From NCBI RefSeq assembly GCF_004402695.1, contig NZ_SOFL01000056.1, positions 1-64,000 on the forward strand: a DNA stretch of 64,000 bases, given 5' to 3'. The translations under genes were made by a program, and so were the position numbers. Shown here in pieces: positions 8,391-16,888 of the stretch (within the stretch, counting starts at the first letter, position 1; every line of letters starts with the position of its first letter). This DNA comes from Cryobacterium adonitolivorans. GTDB taxonomy: Bacteria; Actinomycetota; Actinomycetes; Actinomycetales; Microbacteriaceae. The notes beneath the pieces are model-generated. The model made no database searches, was not told the DNA's origin, and was given only the letters and a program-made list of their open reading frames with translations.

Positions 8391-9854
8391 ATGCCCGCTG
8401 ATCCCGCCGTCCCCGCCGAAGCCGTCCCCGCCGGCGCCACCGCACCGCAATCGCACTACGACGTGCTCGTGATCGGAGCCGGCCCCGCCGGAACCGCCGC
8501 GGCCCTCAGGGCGGCCGAACTGGGGGCCAGGGTCGTCGTCGTCGAGTCCGACCGCACCGGCGGCACCTGCGTGAACACCGGCTGCGTGCCCACCAGGGCA
8601 CTCGCCAAGGCGGCCAGGCTCATGCGGGAGGTACGCACAGCCGAGACCTACGGCATCGAGGCCGTCATCCAACGATTCGACTGGCGCACCACGGCCACCA
8701 GGGTCACCGAGTCCGTCGACAGGGTGCGGTCGATCAAGCGCGAGGCCGAGCGGTTCAGCGACGCGGGCATCGACCTCGTCCTCGAGGGACGGGCCCGGTT
8801 CGTCGACCCCCACACCGTGGAGCTCGAGACCGGCCGCCGGATCAGCGCAGACAACATCCTGATCTGCGTCGGCGGCCACTCACGCCGGCTGCCGATCCCC
8901 GGCGCCGAACTGGCGACGGTACCCGAACACGTGCTCGCCCTGCCCGCCCTGCCCGAACGCCTCGCGGTGATCGGCGGCGGCAACACCGGCGCCCAGTTGG
9001 TCACCATCTTCAGCTCGTTCGGCTCGAGGGTGACGCTGCTCGACGTGGCGCCGCGGATCCTGATGGCCTCGGACGCCGCCGTCTCCGCGGGAGTGAGCAC
9101 GGCGTTCCGCGAGCAGGGCACCCGGGTCGACACCGGCATCGACACGGTCGTGTCGCTCGAGCGGCACCAGGACGGCTCGATCGTCCTCACTTGGCGCGCG
9201 GCCGGCGAATCGGTGTCAGAGCGGTTCGACGCCGTGATCATGGCCACGGGCTGGCCGGCGGATGTCGATGACCTGGGCCTCGCGAACGCCGGCGTGGCCA
9301 CGGCGCGTTCGGCGATTCCCGTCGACCAGTACTTCCGCAGCGAGGTGTCGCACATCTTCGCCGTCGGCGACGCAAACGGCCGTGACATGCTCGTGCAGGC
9401 CGCCCAGTTCGAGGGTGAGGCCGCGGCCGAAAATGCGGTGCTCGGCACCAACCGCCGCACCCCGCACCACCTGCTTCCCGCCGGAGGGTTCACCGACCCC
9501 GACTACGCCGGGGTGGGGCTCACCGAGGAGCAGGCCCGCGCCCGTGACCCGCTCTGCGTGGTCGCTATGGTGCCGTACGCGAGCCTGGACCGGGCGGTGA
9601 TCGACGACAGGGAGCGGGGGTTCCTGATGCTCATCTCCGACCGGCGCCGGGAGCTGATTCTGGGCGCGCACGCCGTGGGCGAGAACGCCATCGAGGTGGT
9701 GCAGTCGGTCACGACGGCCATCGCCGCCGGCGTGGACGTGGCGACCCTTGCCCACGTGCGGTTCGCCTACCCCACCTATAGCGCCATCATCGGCCTGGCC
9801 GCCCGCACCCTCCTGGCCGAGGCGCCGCCCGTCCGGCCCGAGCAGCAGCCCTGA
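8391..9854 (+). CDS. FAD-dependent pyridine nucleotide-disulphide oxidoreductase (mercuric reductase-like)
   Basis: A 487-residue class I flavoprotein disulphide reductase. The N-terminal FAD site GAGPAG is at 29-34. The redox-active pair is in GGTCVNTGCVP (Cys60 and Cys65). A second Rossmann site VIGGGNTGAQL binds NAD(P)H, and FAVGDANGRDMLV is the second FAD motif. The dimerisation domain has HAVGENAIEVVQ, which carries the catalytic His-Glu. It lacks the C-terminal cysteine pair of true MerA and there are no mer genes nearby, so the substrate is open. The ATG at 8391 is chosen because AGGAGG lies 6 nt upstream. Confidence 0.85.
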   Translation: MPADPAVPAEAVPAGATAPQSHYDVLVIGAGPAGTAAALRAAELGARVVVVESDRTGGTCVNTGCVPTRALAKAARLMREVRTAETYGIEAVIQRFDWRTTATRVTESVDRVRSIKREAERFSDAGIDLVLEGRARFVDPHTVELETGRRISADNILICVGGHSRRLPIPGAELATVPEHVLALPALPERLAVIGGGNTGAQLVTIFSSFGSRVTLLDVAPRILMASDAAVSAGVSTAFREQGTRVDTGIDTVVSLERHQDGSIVLTWRAAGESVSERFDAVIMATGWPADVDDLGLANAGVATARSAIPVDQYFRSEVSHIFAVGDANGRDMLVQAAQFEGEAAAENAVLGTNRRTPHHLLPAGGFTDPDYAGVGLTEEQARARDPLCVVAMVPYASLDRAVIDDRERGFLMLISDRRRELILGAHAVGENAIEVVQSVTTAIAAGVDVATLAHVRFAYPTYSAIIGLAARTLLAEAPPVRPEQQP

Positions 9855-9858
9855 CGGG

Positions 9859-10716
9859 TCAGCTCTTCTTCTTTTTCTTGGCCTTCGCCTCCGCGGCCAG
9901 CTCGGTGACGCGCGCCGCGTGGTCGGGCACCGGGCGAGTGAGCTCGCGGGGCGGCCGCTCGTAGTCCGACGCCGGCGGCCGGTGCGGGATGTGCACGGGC
10001 GGCGGCTCCATCTGCTCGTAGGGCACCATCGAGAGGAAGTGGCTGATCATGTTCAGGCGCGCGGCCCGCTTGTCCTCGCTCTCGACCACCCACCATGGGG
10101 CCTCGGCGATGTCGGTGTGCACGAACATCTCGTCCTTTGCCTTGGAATAGTCCACCCATTTGGTGATCGAGAGCACATCGGTCTCGGACAGCTTCCAGCG
10201 CCGCATCCGGTCGTTGAGCCTGGACCTGAAGCGCAGTTCCTGCTCACGGTCGGACACCGAGAACCAGTACTTGAGCAGGATGATGCCGTCTTCGACGAGC
10301 ATCCGTTCGAACAGCGGCGCCTGGTGCAGGAACCGGCGGTATTCGTCGGGCGTGCAGTAGCCCATCACCTTCTCGACGCCGGCGCGGTTGTACCAGGAAC
10401 GGTCCATCAGCACGATCTCGCCCGCCGTGGGCAGGTGCTCGATGTATCGCTGGAAATACCACTGGCCGCGCTGACGGTCGGTGGGCACCGGCAGCGCGAC
10501 GATGCGCGCGATGCGCGGATTGAGATACTGGGTGACCCGCTTGATGGCCGAGCCCTTGCCCGCGGCATCACGACCCTCGAAGATCACCACGATCCGGGCG
10601 CCGGACTCGCGGACCCACTCCTGCATGGTCACGAGGTCGGACTGCAGAGAGCGCAGCTCACCCTCGTAGAGCTTCTTGTCCATGCGTGGTGTGGAGGGTG
10701 CATCCTTCTTCGCCAT
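9859..10716 (-). CDS. ppk2: Polyphosphate kinase 2 family protein
   Basis: A 285-residue PPK2-family kinase that transfers phosphate between inorganic polyphosphate and nucleotides in the cytoplasm. It has Walker A GRDAAGKGS (48-56), a lid region near PTDRQRGQWYFQRYIEHLP, and Walker B DRSWYNR (105-111). The single-domain length fits the class I type. The C-terminus ends in a run of lysines. The ATG at 10716 is preceded by GGAAGGA at 7 nt; a GTG at 10737 is a longer alternative. It is convergent with the flavin reductase gene, whose stop codon lies 4 bp from its own. Confidence 0.92.
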   Translation of the reverse strand: MAKKDAPSTPRMDKKLYEGELRSLQSDLVTMQEWVRESGARIVVIFEGRDAAGKGSAIKRVTQYLNPRIARIVALPVPTDRQRGQWYFQRYIEHLPTAGEIVLMDRSWYNRAGVEKVMGYCTPDEYRRFLHQAPLFERMLVEDGIILLKYWFSVSDREQELRFRSRLNDRMRRWKLSETDVLSITKWVDYSKAKDEMFVHTDIAEAPWWVVESEDKRAARLNMISHFLSMVPYEQMEPPPVHIPHRPPASDYERPPRELTRPVPDHAARVTELAAEAKAKKKKKS

Positions 10717-10855
10717 GCGCGGTCCTTCCTGCTTCACGTGCGCTCAGCGTACTCGGTGGTGTGGCGGGCGCCGTAGTGTTTTGCGGCGCCCGGCCTAGGC
10801 TGGGGCGGACGGGGAGCCGGTGGCCCCCGGCATTCGCGGACGAGTGGAGACCCTG

Positions 10856-11245
10856 ATGAACGACGGAACGCCTGCAGCCCCCTGGCAGCTCACGACCGCG
10901 CCCGGCACCTCGACGTACTCGATGTACCGCGAGGGCGACGAACTCGTCTGCCAGGTGGGCGCCACGACCCTGAAATACCAGGCCAGGGCTGTCGACGACC
11001 TGCACGCCTGGCTGGTCGAGCAGGGCGACTGGGTGCCGCTCGGCGCCAGCGACGAACAGAAGAGCGCGCCGGAGGGCAGCGTCGAAGCGTGGGGCCGGTC
11101 CACGGACAACCCGGTCGGCGGCTGGTACGGCCTGCGCAAGGGCTACCGCGGCCGCTTCGGCATGTACCTGCCCCCGCTGCTCGAGCACCTGGGCCTGGTC
11201 GAGCTCACGCACGAGAAGCGCAACAATTCGATGCGGGCACTCTGA
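10856..11245 (+). CDS. Small conserved protein (DUF6855-like)
   Basis: A 129-residue soluble protein of unknown function. The N-terminal half (APWQLTTAPGTSTYSMYREG) looks like a small beta-sheet. The C-terminal half, with VGGWYGLRKGYRGRFGMYL, is basic and aromatic. The shape recalls the DUF6855 family of high-GC actinobacteria; that assignment is from memory. The ATG at 10856 has GGAG 6 nt upstream. A TAGGCT box at 10796-10801 may be the -10 element. It is divergent from ppk2. Confidence 0.65.
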   Translation: MNDGTPAAPWQLTTAPGTSTYSMYREGDELVCQVGATTLKYQARAVDDLHAWLVEQGDWVPLGASDEQKSAPEGSVEAWGRSTDNPVGGWYGLRKGYRGRFGMYLPPLLEHLGLVELTHEKRNNSMRAL

Positions 11246-11334
11246 GCTCATCCCCGTTGAGCTCATCCCCGCTGAGCTCATCTTCGCTGAGTCCGGCTAG
11301 GCTGGCCGGGTCGACCGCAAGAAAGGGGACCCGG

Positions 11335-11685
11335 ATGCGCAGAGGCACGCTGATTCCGCCGCTGGCGTCTCCGACGGCCCGCCTATCGGTGGTGCTCGGC
11401 CTGAGCCTGGGCTCCGGGTTCGGCCTCGGCGCGCTTTCCCTCGGCGGCCGCGGCTTCGGCGAAGTGCTCGCCCTGGCGGCCCTGTTCACCCTGTGCGCCT
11501 CGGCCGTGGCCGTCACCGGCGCGGCCCAGCAGGTGCTCGCGATGCTGGTCATGGTGCTCACCGGCGCCCCCACCCCGGTCGCCAGGCCCTACCCCGAGCT
11601 GGCCTCGCAGGTCGGCCAGAGCGTGCCGGATGCGCCCGGCAAGCCCCAGCCGCGCGCCCCGGGCCGCGCCCTCCCGGTCGCCTAG
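11335..11685 (+). CDS. Small membrane protein (DUF6412-like)
   Basis: A 116-residue protein with two likely membrane helices (about 18-40 and 46-80) and a proline-rich C-terminal tail. The ATG at 11335 has AAAGGGG upstream, and a TAGGCT box lies at 11298-11303. It is followed after about 90 bp by the yidC-like gene on the same strand. A DUF6412-type protein next to a second YidC is a recurring pair in Microbacteriaceae as I recall it, so a link with the insertase is plausible but not shown. Confidence 0.6.
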   Translation: MRRGTLIPPLASPTARLSVVLGLSLGSGFGLGALSLGGRGFGEVLALAALFTLCASAVAVTGAAQQVLAMLVMVLTGAPTPVARPYPELASQVGQSVPDAPGKPQPRAPGRALPVA

Positions 11686-11777
11686 GGAGTTCTTTCGCGC
11701 CGCGCCCGTGAGGGTGCCTCGCACCCCTGTCGCGACCATACGGTTCCCCTTTTCCGTATTCCGACCGGGAGTTCCCC

Positions 11778-12572
11778 ATGGATATCTATGCCTTCGGCCC
11801 CATCGCGGCCGTGCTCGACGCGGCCTACGCCGTTCTGCACAACCTCACCCTGTTCCTCACCCCGTTCGCCGCGGCGAACGCGGCGGCCCTCGCCGTCATC
11901 GTGCTCACCCTCGTCCTGCGCGTGGCGCTCATCCCGGTGGGGGTGGCGCAGGCGCGGGCCCAACACATGCGCCAACGCCTCGCCCCACGCTTGACCGAGT
12001 TGCGCCGGCAGCACGGAGGCAACCCGGAGCGCCTGCAACGCGAGACGGCCGCCCTTTACGCCGCCGAGAACGCCTCCCCGCTGGCCGGTTGCCTGCCCCT
12101 GCTGGTGCAGGCGCCGATACTCTCGATCGTGTACGGCCTGTTCGTGCTGGGCACCATCAACGGGCACGACAACGCCCTGCTCGCCGGCGGCCTTTTCGGC
12201 AGCCCGCTGGGCAGCAGTATCCTGGCCGGCTGGGGCTCCGGGCCGACCCCCACGATGCTCCTGGTCGGCGGCGCGCTGCTCGTCGTGCTGCTCGTGGCCC
12301 AGCTGTTCAGCCGGCGGCTGATGCTCGCCCAGGGCGTCGCATCCGCCGCCACCGCGCCGGCCTCGGGTGCGGCGTCTGTGCCACCCGCCCCCGGTGCGCT
12401 CTCGCCCGCCGCCCAGGCGTCCATGACCGGTGTGCTCAGCTGGCTGCCGCTGATCAGCGTGGTCTTCGCGGCCTTTGTGCCGCTGGCCGCGGCGATCTAC
12501 CTCACCGTGAGCGCGCTCTGGGGCGTCACCGAGCGTGCGCTGCTCTGGCGGATGCTGCGCCCGGCCCGGTAG
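11778..12572 (+). CDS. YidC/Oxa1/Alb3 family membrane protein insertase
   Basis: A 264-residue Oxa1-superfamily protein. It has a first membrane helix around residues 30-58 (FAAANAAALAVIVLTLVLRV) carrying the hydrophilic-groove arginine. The cytoplasmic helical hairpin follows (QARAQHMRQRLAPRLTELRR to ERLQRETAALYAAENASP), then GCLPLLVQAPILSIVYGLF and two or three further membrane segments. There is no large extracytoplasmic domain, as in Gram-positive forms. It is shorter than the housekeeping YidC that normally sits next to rpmH and rnpA, so it is probably a second, specialised copy. A Pro/Ala-rich loop at 190-215 is unusual. Confidence 0.85.
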   Translation: MDIYAFGPIAAVLDAAYAVLHNLTLFLTPFAAANAAALAVIVLTLVLRVALIPVGVAQARAQHMRQRLAPRLTELRRQHGGNPERLQRETAALYAAENASPLAGCLPLLVQAPILSIVYGLFVLGTINGHDNALLAGGLFGSPLGSSILAGWGSGPTPTMLLVGGALLVVLLVAQLFSRRLMLAQGVASAATAPASGAASVPPAPGALSPAAQASMTGVLSWLPLISVVFAAFVPLAAAIYLTVSALWGVTERALLWRMLRPAR

Positions 12573-12604
12573 CGCTCTCCGGCGCAATCCCTCGGGCGAG
12601 CGGG

Positions 12605-12645
12605 CAGTTGAGGCCACTTGGTACCCGCCTGACTGGCCTCAACTG
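12605..12645. repeat. Palindromic repeat, family E, copy 1
   Basis: CAGTTGAGGCCA and TGGCCTCAACTG form a perfect 12+12 bp inverted repeat around a 17-nt centre, directly downstream of the yidC-like gene. Confidence 0.75.
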
Positions 12646-12677
12646 TCGTCTCGCGAAAGGTGTCTCTCGCGAAAAGT

Positions 12678-12718
12678 CAGTTGGGGCCACGTGGGATGCC
12701 TCGGACTGGCCTCAACAG
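12678..12718. repeat. Palindromic repeat, family E, copy 2
   Basis: CAGTTGGGGCCA and TGGCCTCAACAG repeat the arms of the element at 12605-12645 with mismatches and the same spacing. Between the two copies lie two short TCTCGCGAAA-containing segments. Confidence 0.7.
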
Positions 12719-12776
12719 TCCTCTGGCGGAGGGTGGCTCGCGCACGCCAGCTGCCCGCGTCGCATCTCGGGCACGC

Positions 12777-12813
12777 AAAAGCGGCAGGCGCCCCGCGTGG
12801 GGGCGCCTGCCGC
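12777..12813 (-). terminator. Intrinsic terminator of the SPW protein gene
   Basis: Read on the minus strand, a 14-bp stem GCGGCAGGCGCCCC/GGGGCGCCTGCCGC is followed by TTTT. It starts 19 bp after the stop of the gene at 12832-13233. Confidence 0.75.
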
Positions 12814-12831
12814 AGTCGGGGGCAGTGCGGG

Positions 12832-13233
12832 TCAGGCGACGCTGCTGGCGTGCGCCCGGGTGTTGGAGACGCTGGCGCCGGGCTGGCTCTTGGAGCAGAG
12901 CACGACGAGGATCACGGCGACGCCGACGACGATGTGCGGCAGCCAGGCGTTCGGCGCCTCGTCGCTGAAGCCGAACAGGAACGGCGACGCGATCAGGACG
13001 ATCGACGCAAGGACGTCGAAGACGAGGTGGACCGGCATGCCGATGACCTTGACCAGGCCCAGCTCGTATCGGGTGAACAGGCTATAGAGGATCAGCCCGA
13101 CGCCGAGGACGCGGGGGACGATGACCGCGGCGCCGCCGACCTCTTCGAACATGAAGATGGTGGGGGCGAGGATCAGGGCGATCGCAACGACATAGTCGAG
13201 GACCGCGTGGACCTTGGTGGGGATGAATCGCAT
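12832..13233 (-). CDS. SPW-repeat type membrane protein
   Basis: A 133-residue integral membrane protein with four hydrophobic helices (about 12-32, 36-58, 68-92 and 95-115). The repeated pattern of an aspartate or arginine-rich turn followed by L/V-rich helix and a SP motif (IASPFLFGF) resembles SPW-repeat proteins. Function unknown. The ATG at 13233 is chosen because AGGAG precedes it; the open frame extends further upstream, but those residues are basic and unlike a membrane protein N-terminus. A strong terminator follows. Confidence 0.65.
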   Translation of the reverse strand: MRFIPTKVHAVLDYVVAIALILAPTIFMFEEVGGAAVIVPRVLGVGLILYSLFTRYELGLVKVIGMPVHLVFDVLASIVLIASPFLFGFSDEAPNAWLPHIVVGVAVILVVLCSKSQPGASVSNTRAHASSVA

Positions 13234-13323
13234 GGGGAGCTCCTGAAGTTTTAACCGCAAGGCCCGTTGCCTCACAACACGTATTCGCCGCCCTCTCCCG
13301 GATGGTTTGGTCGCCCGGCGCAC

Positions 13324-13376
13324 AAAAAAACGCGCCGCCGGGCGGCAGCCCTCAGGCTGCGCATCCGGCGACGCGT
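13324..13376 (-). terminator. Intrinsic terminator of carD
   Basis: On the minus strand ACGCGTCGCCGG..GCAGCC pairs with GGCTGCCGCCCGGCGGCGCGT around a TGAG loop and is followed by seven T. It lies just downstream of the carD stop. Confidence 0.85.
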
Positions 13377-13389
13377 CACAAGTGGTGAA

Positions 13390-13890
13390 CTAGGCGACTT
13401 CGGCGACGCTGGCGTTCAACACGTCGTCAAGGGTGACGAAGGCCTCTTCTTCGGTGGACTTCTGCGCGAGCGCGAGCTCCGAGACGAGAACCTGGCGGGC
13501 CTTGATGAGCATCCGCTTCTCGCCGGCGGAGACGCCGGAGATGCGGTCGCGGCGCCACAGGTCGCGAACGACCTCGCTGACACGGTAGACGCTGCCGCTG
13601 CCCATCTTCTCCGTGTTGGCCTTGTAACGACGCGACCAGTTGCTGGGCTCTTCCTCGACGTCGCTGCGGAGCACGTCGAAGACGGCCTCGACACCGGCGG
13701 CGTCGATGACATCGCGCACGCCAACGAGCTCGGCGTTGTCGATGGGCAGGTTGATGGCCAGGTCACTCTGGTGCACGGTGAGCGTGATGTAGCGCTTTTC
13801 GACACCCTTGATCGTGCGGGTCTCGACTGCGGTGATCGTTGCTGCGCCGTGGTGGGGATAGACGACGGTCTCGCCGACTTCGAAAATCAT
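13390..13890 (-). CDS. carD: CarD family transcriptional regulator
   Basis: A 166-residue RNA polymerase-binding protein. The N-terminal Tudor-like RNAP-interaction domain starts [17 protein letters not shown] and extends to about residue 55. The C-terminal helical DNA-binding domain has the conserved [13 protein letters not shown] (about 83-95) containing the tryptophan that wedges the upstream edge of the transcription bubble. In actinobacteria CarD stabilises open complexes at rRNA and most housekeeping promoters. The start at 13890 has GAGG 9 nt upstream; an in-frame ATG at 13905 would add five residues. A TACACT box on the minus strand at 14072-14067 is a possible -10 element about 175 bp upstream. 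Confidence 0.93.
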   Translation of the reverse strand: MIFEVGETVVYPHHGAATITAVETRTIKGVEKRYITLTVHQSDLAINLPIDNAELVGVRDVIDAAGVEAVFDVLRSDVEEEPSNWSRRYKANTEKMGSGSVYRVSEVVRDLWRRDRISGVSAGEKRMLIKARQVLVSELALAQKSTEEEAFVTLDDVLNASVAEVA

Positions 13891-14119
13891 CTGATGCAGC
13901 CTCATAATTCGTTGAGCGTGGTTGGCGTATCACCCGGACGGCGACGCGGGGCGCCAGCCGTGCTCCGCCGCGGTGCTGCCACAGCCGATTCGACGCACCC
14001 AGGGCAACTCACTGGATACAACACGCGACTGAAAATGGCACAGCGGTTCGTTAAGGGTATTCGGAGAGTGTATCATTCCCGCCTCGCTGGCCCTATTCGG
14101 GTCCAGTCCGGCAGCCAGG

Positions 14120-14791
14120 CTACTTGCGGCGGTCCTCGGACTCGGACACCCGTTGCACAATCCAGGACGAGAGCGTGGCCGTGAGAACGCCCAGCACGGC
14201 CACGCCGCCGAGCATCAGGGCGGTGGCGACGATGCGTCCGCGCAGGGTGAGCGGAGTGAAATCGCCGTAGCCGACGGTGGTGATGGTCACGGCGGCCCAC
14301 CAGATTGAGTCGCCGAAGGTGGTGATGTTGGCGTTGGGGTCCGCCCGCTCAGCGTCCAGCACCGCGAGGGCGGCGATGTAGGTGACCAGGATCGCGGTGC
14401 CGGCGAGGTACACCAGTACCCTGGCGCGGAAGGCCGTACCCGCGGAGTGCTGGAAGGCGGCGCTGCGCGCGACGACCCGCAGCAGGCGCAGCGGCCGCAG
14501 CAGCGGCAGCAGCACGAAAAGCAGGTTCAACGGATGGTGCACCACCCACTGCCACGGATGGTCGGCGAGGGAGATCTCCACGAGGTAGCTCACCGGGAAG
14601 AGCGCCCAGCTGACCAGGATCAGCACCCGCAGGAGGTCGGCCGTGGCGACATCGACGTCGGCGATCACCGTGAGCGAATAGGCGACCAGGAAGAGGATCG
14701 CGGCGATGGTGAGCGGCCAGTCGACGGTCTGCTGCCAGCGTGCCTGGCGCGGCCCGCCCCACGGGTCGATGCGGATGGCGGTCGCCGTCAT
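14120..14791 (-). CDS. Voltage-gated-like potassium channel protein
   Basis: A 223-residue channel subunit with the pore-loop selectivity filter TTVGYGD (171-177). Upstream are about five hydrophobic helices. One (97-109, RPLRLLRVVAR) has arginines at every third or fourth position (99, 102, 105, 109), like a voltage-sensing S4 segment. The last helix follows the filter. No cytoplasmic RCK/TrkA domain is present. The ATG at 14791 is chosen because upstream residues in the same frame are arginine-rich and not membrane-like. It would assemble as a tetramer in the cytoplasmic membrane and conduct K+. Confidence 0.87.
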   Translation of the reverse strand: MTATAIRIDPWGGPRQARWQQTVDWPLTIAAILFLVAYSLTVIADVDVATADLLRVLILVSWALFPVSYLVEISLADHPWQWVVHHPLNLLFVLLPLLRPLRLLRVVARSAAFQHSAGTAFRARVLVYLAGTAILVTYIAALAVLDAERADPNANITTFGDSIWWAAVTITTVGYGDFTPLTLRGRIVATALMLGGVAVLGVLTATLSSWIVQRVSESEDRRK

Positions 14792-14865
14792 GCGGGCATC
14801 CTGCCACCGGCGAAGGACCCGGCCAATGGCGGCCGGGCTCCGCCGTCGGGTCACTGCCGATCGTT

Positions 14866-15124
14866 TCACGCCGGCCGTGCCACGACGAGGGCACGGGTGA
14901 TCCACTCGACCAGGTCGTAGGGCACCGGGTGCTTCAGCGGAAACCGCACCGTGTCCATGTCCGCGCGAAACGGCGCCAGGTCCACCTCGAGCTCGGCGTC
15001 CATCACTCCGATCGTGTACAGGGCCATGTGCTCCTTCCAGCCGGCGAAGTACACGAGCCGGCGCCCGTCCAGCCACGCCGGGGGCATCCGGTAGCTGAAG
15101 GTCTCGGAGGCGCCGCGTCTGCCG
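14866..15124 (-). pseudogene. YdhG/DUF1801-family gene lacking its N-terminal part
   Basis: The frame from about 15124 reads SETFSYRMPPAWLDG, then RRLVYFAGWKEHMALY, and ends VEWITRALVVARPA at 14866. This is the C-terminal two thirds of a DUF1801 (YdhG-like, iron-chaperone fold) protein. The usual first ~40 residues are missing, because an in-frame stop lies at about 15139 and the sequence beyond is unrelated. An ATG at 15087 could start a 73-residue remnant. It ends 74 bp before the potassium channel start. Confidence 0.65.
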
Positions 15125-15241
15125 CTGTCCGCGGCCTACGACCCGACCTCGTTCAGGCACCTCGGGTCGGCGGGATGGCGGGACGCCGACGACAACAGTG
15201 TGCCGGATTCGCCGTAATACGCTGCGCGCGGAGCGTCGAAC

Positions 15242-15502
15242 ATGGTCTGCCTTCTGGCGATGCTGGAGGGCGTCGGCAACCTCACCACCTGCGCCCTCGA
15301 ATCGGACGTCTCCCGCGGCGGCCTCCGCCTGTCCTGGCAGAGTGACGACGTCCTTCCGGTCGAAGAGAACGGCAGGACGGCGATGGTGATGGACATCACG
15401 GCGACCTGGATGAGGGACTCATCGATCGAGACCCGGGGCTCGGGCCGGGCGCTGGTCCCCTGGGCCCGGCGCCGGGGTGTGACAGGCTGGGTACAACAAT
15501 GA
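15242..15502 (+). CDS. Short hypothetical protein or gene fragment
   Basis: An 86-codon frame with strongly GC-biased third positions, especially over its first 60 codons, which favours real coding. Its stop overlaps the start of the next gene by 4 nt (ATGA), as in coupled genes. No family is recognised. An in-frame TAA lies at 15215, and the 100 bases before that (about 15110-15214) also look coding in the same frame. The piece may therefore be the 3' end of a larger broken gene next to the truncated YdhG gene. No clear ribosome-binding site precedes the ATG at 15242. Confidence 0.35.
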   Translation: MVCLLAMLEGVGNLTTCALESDVSRGGLRLSWQSDDVLPVEENGRTAMVMDITATWMRDSSIETRGSGRALVPWARRRGVTGWVQQ

Positions 15503-16119
15503 TGGGGGTTTCATTGGCTCAGAACGTGTACGACGACCCGTATGACCAGGCGCTGGCTGATCCTCGCTTCCTGGCGGCGGCGACCGCCGCCCACGCCGGC
15601 CGGTGGAGCCTGCTCGACGCGCTCTGGTGGGAGTGGCACCCCGAAGACCCGGCTCCGAGCGGGAGCCCGTCGCCCATCCACCGGCTGCGGGAGCTGCAAC
15701 GCCGGGTCTTCGCAGCGGATGGCGACGCCGCCGGCGACCACGCGGTGGCCCAGGTCGTGCGGGAACTCGAGGCCGAGATCGTGGCCGAACGGGCGGCCGC
15801 CACGAAAGCGATCACCGCCGCGCACGCGGATCTCAGGCGTCGCACGGCCGGCCTGCCGCACGACGTCCCGGCGTACCCCACGGCACCTGCCGTCCCATCC
15901 ATCGCCCCGGCTGTGGACGGCTCGCCCGAACCGACCATGCGAAACCGGAGCAGAGTGAAGAAAGTGCTGATCCCGGTAGTCGGTTCCGTAGCGGTTCTTG
16001 GAATACTGGGCCTGAAGTACAACATCGCCAACCACAGGGAAAGCAACCTCTGGCCTGTACTGCTTGTCGCTGTGATCGTGCTCACCCTGATCTATTTCGG
16101 TAGGGAGATGCGACGCTAG
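15499..16119 (+). CDS. Hypothetical protein with two C-terminal membrane helices
   Basis: A 206-residue protein of unknown function. Residues 1-120 are soluble and helical, with a WSLLDALWWEWHPEDP segment and a charged coiled-coil-like stretch (RELEAEIVAERAAATKAITA). A linker then leads to two hydrophobic helices (about 155-172 and 182-200) and a basic end. The start could be ATG 15499, ATG 15502 or TTG 15514. The overlap with the preceding frame favours 15499. It is convergent with the TetR gene. Confidence 0.6.
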   Translation: MMGVSLAQNVYDDPYDQALADPRFLAAATAAHAGRWSLLDALWWEWHPEDPAPSGSPSPIHRLRELQRRVFAADGDAAGDHAVAQVVRELEAEIVAERAAATKAITAAHADLRRRTAGLPHDVPAYPTAPAVPSIAPAVDGSPEPTMRNRSRVKKVLIPVVGSVAVLGILGLKYNIANHRESNLWPVLLVAVIVLTLIYFGREMRR

Positions 16120-16162
16120 ACCGGCTGTTTCTCTCGCAGATGGGCCCGCCGGGCTGAGCGGG

Positions 16163-16804
16163 CTACAGCCCCTGCTCGACCATGTCGATCACCCGGGTGA
16201 TCAGGGTCTGCTTGACCGGGTCCGGCAGGGCCCGCAAGGGCCCGTCGATGAACAGCTCCGCCAGCCCGTGCACGGCAGACCAGGCCAGGAACTCCGCCGC
16301 CGGCCGGTGCTCGGTCGACAGCAGGCCCTCGGTCACGAGATCGTCCAGCGCGACGGTGAGCAGCTGGAACGGGGTTAGGCCGCGCTCGCCGGCGCGCGCG
16401 GAGCTGGTGGCACTCTCCAGGTCCGACGACGCCGAGAACGCGGTCTGGAATCGGCCTGGCTCCTCGAGGGCGAAGCGCAGGTAACCGGTGCCAACGGCGC
16501 GGAAACGCAATCGGGCCGCGTCCGTCGCATCCGTGGTGTGGATGCGCGCCTGATCGGCCTCGATCGCCCGCGCCACCAAGGCCTGGCAACTGGAGCAGAC
16601 GGCGTCCAACAGCGCCTGCCGGTCGGCGAAATGCCGGTACGCGGCGCTGGGCGTCACCCCGGCCCGCCGGGTGGCCTCACGCAGCACGACGGCGGATGGC
16701 CCGCCCTCGCCGGCGAGGTCGACGCCGGCCTCGATGAGGGCGCGGCGCAGGTCCCCGTGGCGGTACGAGGCCCGCGCCGGAGAATCGCCGAGACCCGTTG
16801 TCAT
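16163..16804 (-). CDS. TetR-family transcriptional regulator
   Basis: A 213-residue TetR/AcrR regulator. The N-terminal DNA-binding region starts YRHGDLRRALIEAGVDL, with the HTH at VVLREATRRAGVTPSAAYRHF (about 40-60). The C-terminal ligand domain resembles TetR_C_33/WHG-type domains. It is divergent from a DrrAB-like exporter, and an inverted repeat lies in the 84-bp gap. It therefore probably represses that exporter and itself and is released by the transported drug. Confidence 0.87.
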   Translation of the reverse strand: MTTGLGDSPARASYRHGDLRRALIEAGVDLAGEGGPSAVVLREATRRAGVTPSAAYRHFADRQALLDAVCSSCQALVARAIEADQARIHTTDATDAARLRFRAVGTGYLRFALEEPGRFQTAFSASSDLESATSSARAGERGLTPFQLLTVALDDLVTEGLLSTEHRPAAEFLAWSAVHGLAELFIDGPLRALPDPVKQTLITRVIDMVEQGL

Positions 16805-16836
16805 ATCGCATCCATTTCGTTACGATAAAAGCTTAC

Positions 16837-16855
16837 ATGTGCACAACGTACACAT
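16837..16855. promoter_or_regulatory. TetR-type operator between the regulator and exporter genes
   Basis: ATGTGCACAACGTACACAT is a 19-bp imperfect palindrome (ATGTGnACnnnGTnCACAT) in the divergent control region, with the size expected for a TetR dimer site. Confidence 0.65.
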
Positions 16856-16888
16856 ATCAGTATAGCCATCCGACGGCAGGGGCATGGC

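Noticed and set aside
8391-9854. True mercuric reductase (merA)
   Set aside because: The C-terminal cysteine pair and HMA domain are absent and no mer genes flank it; only the general flavoprotein reductase family is supported.
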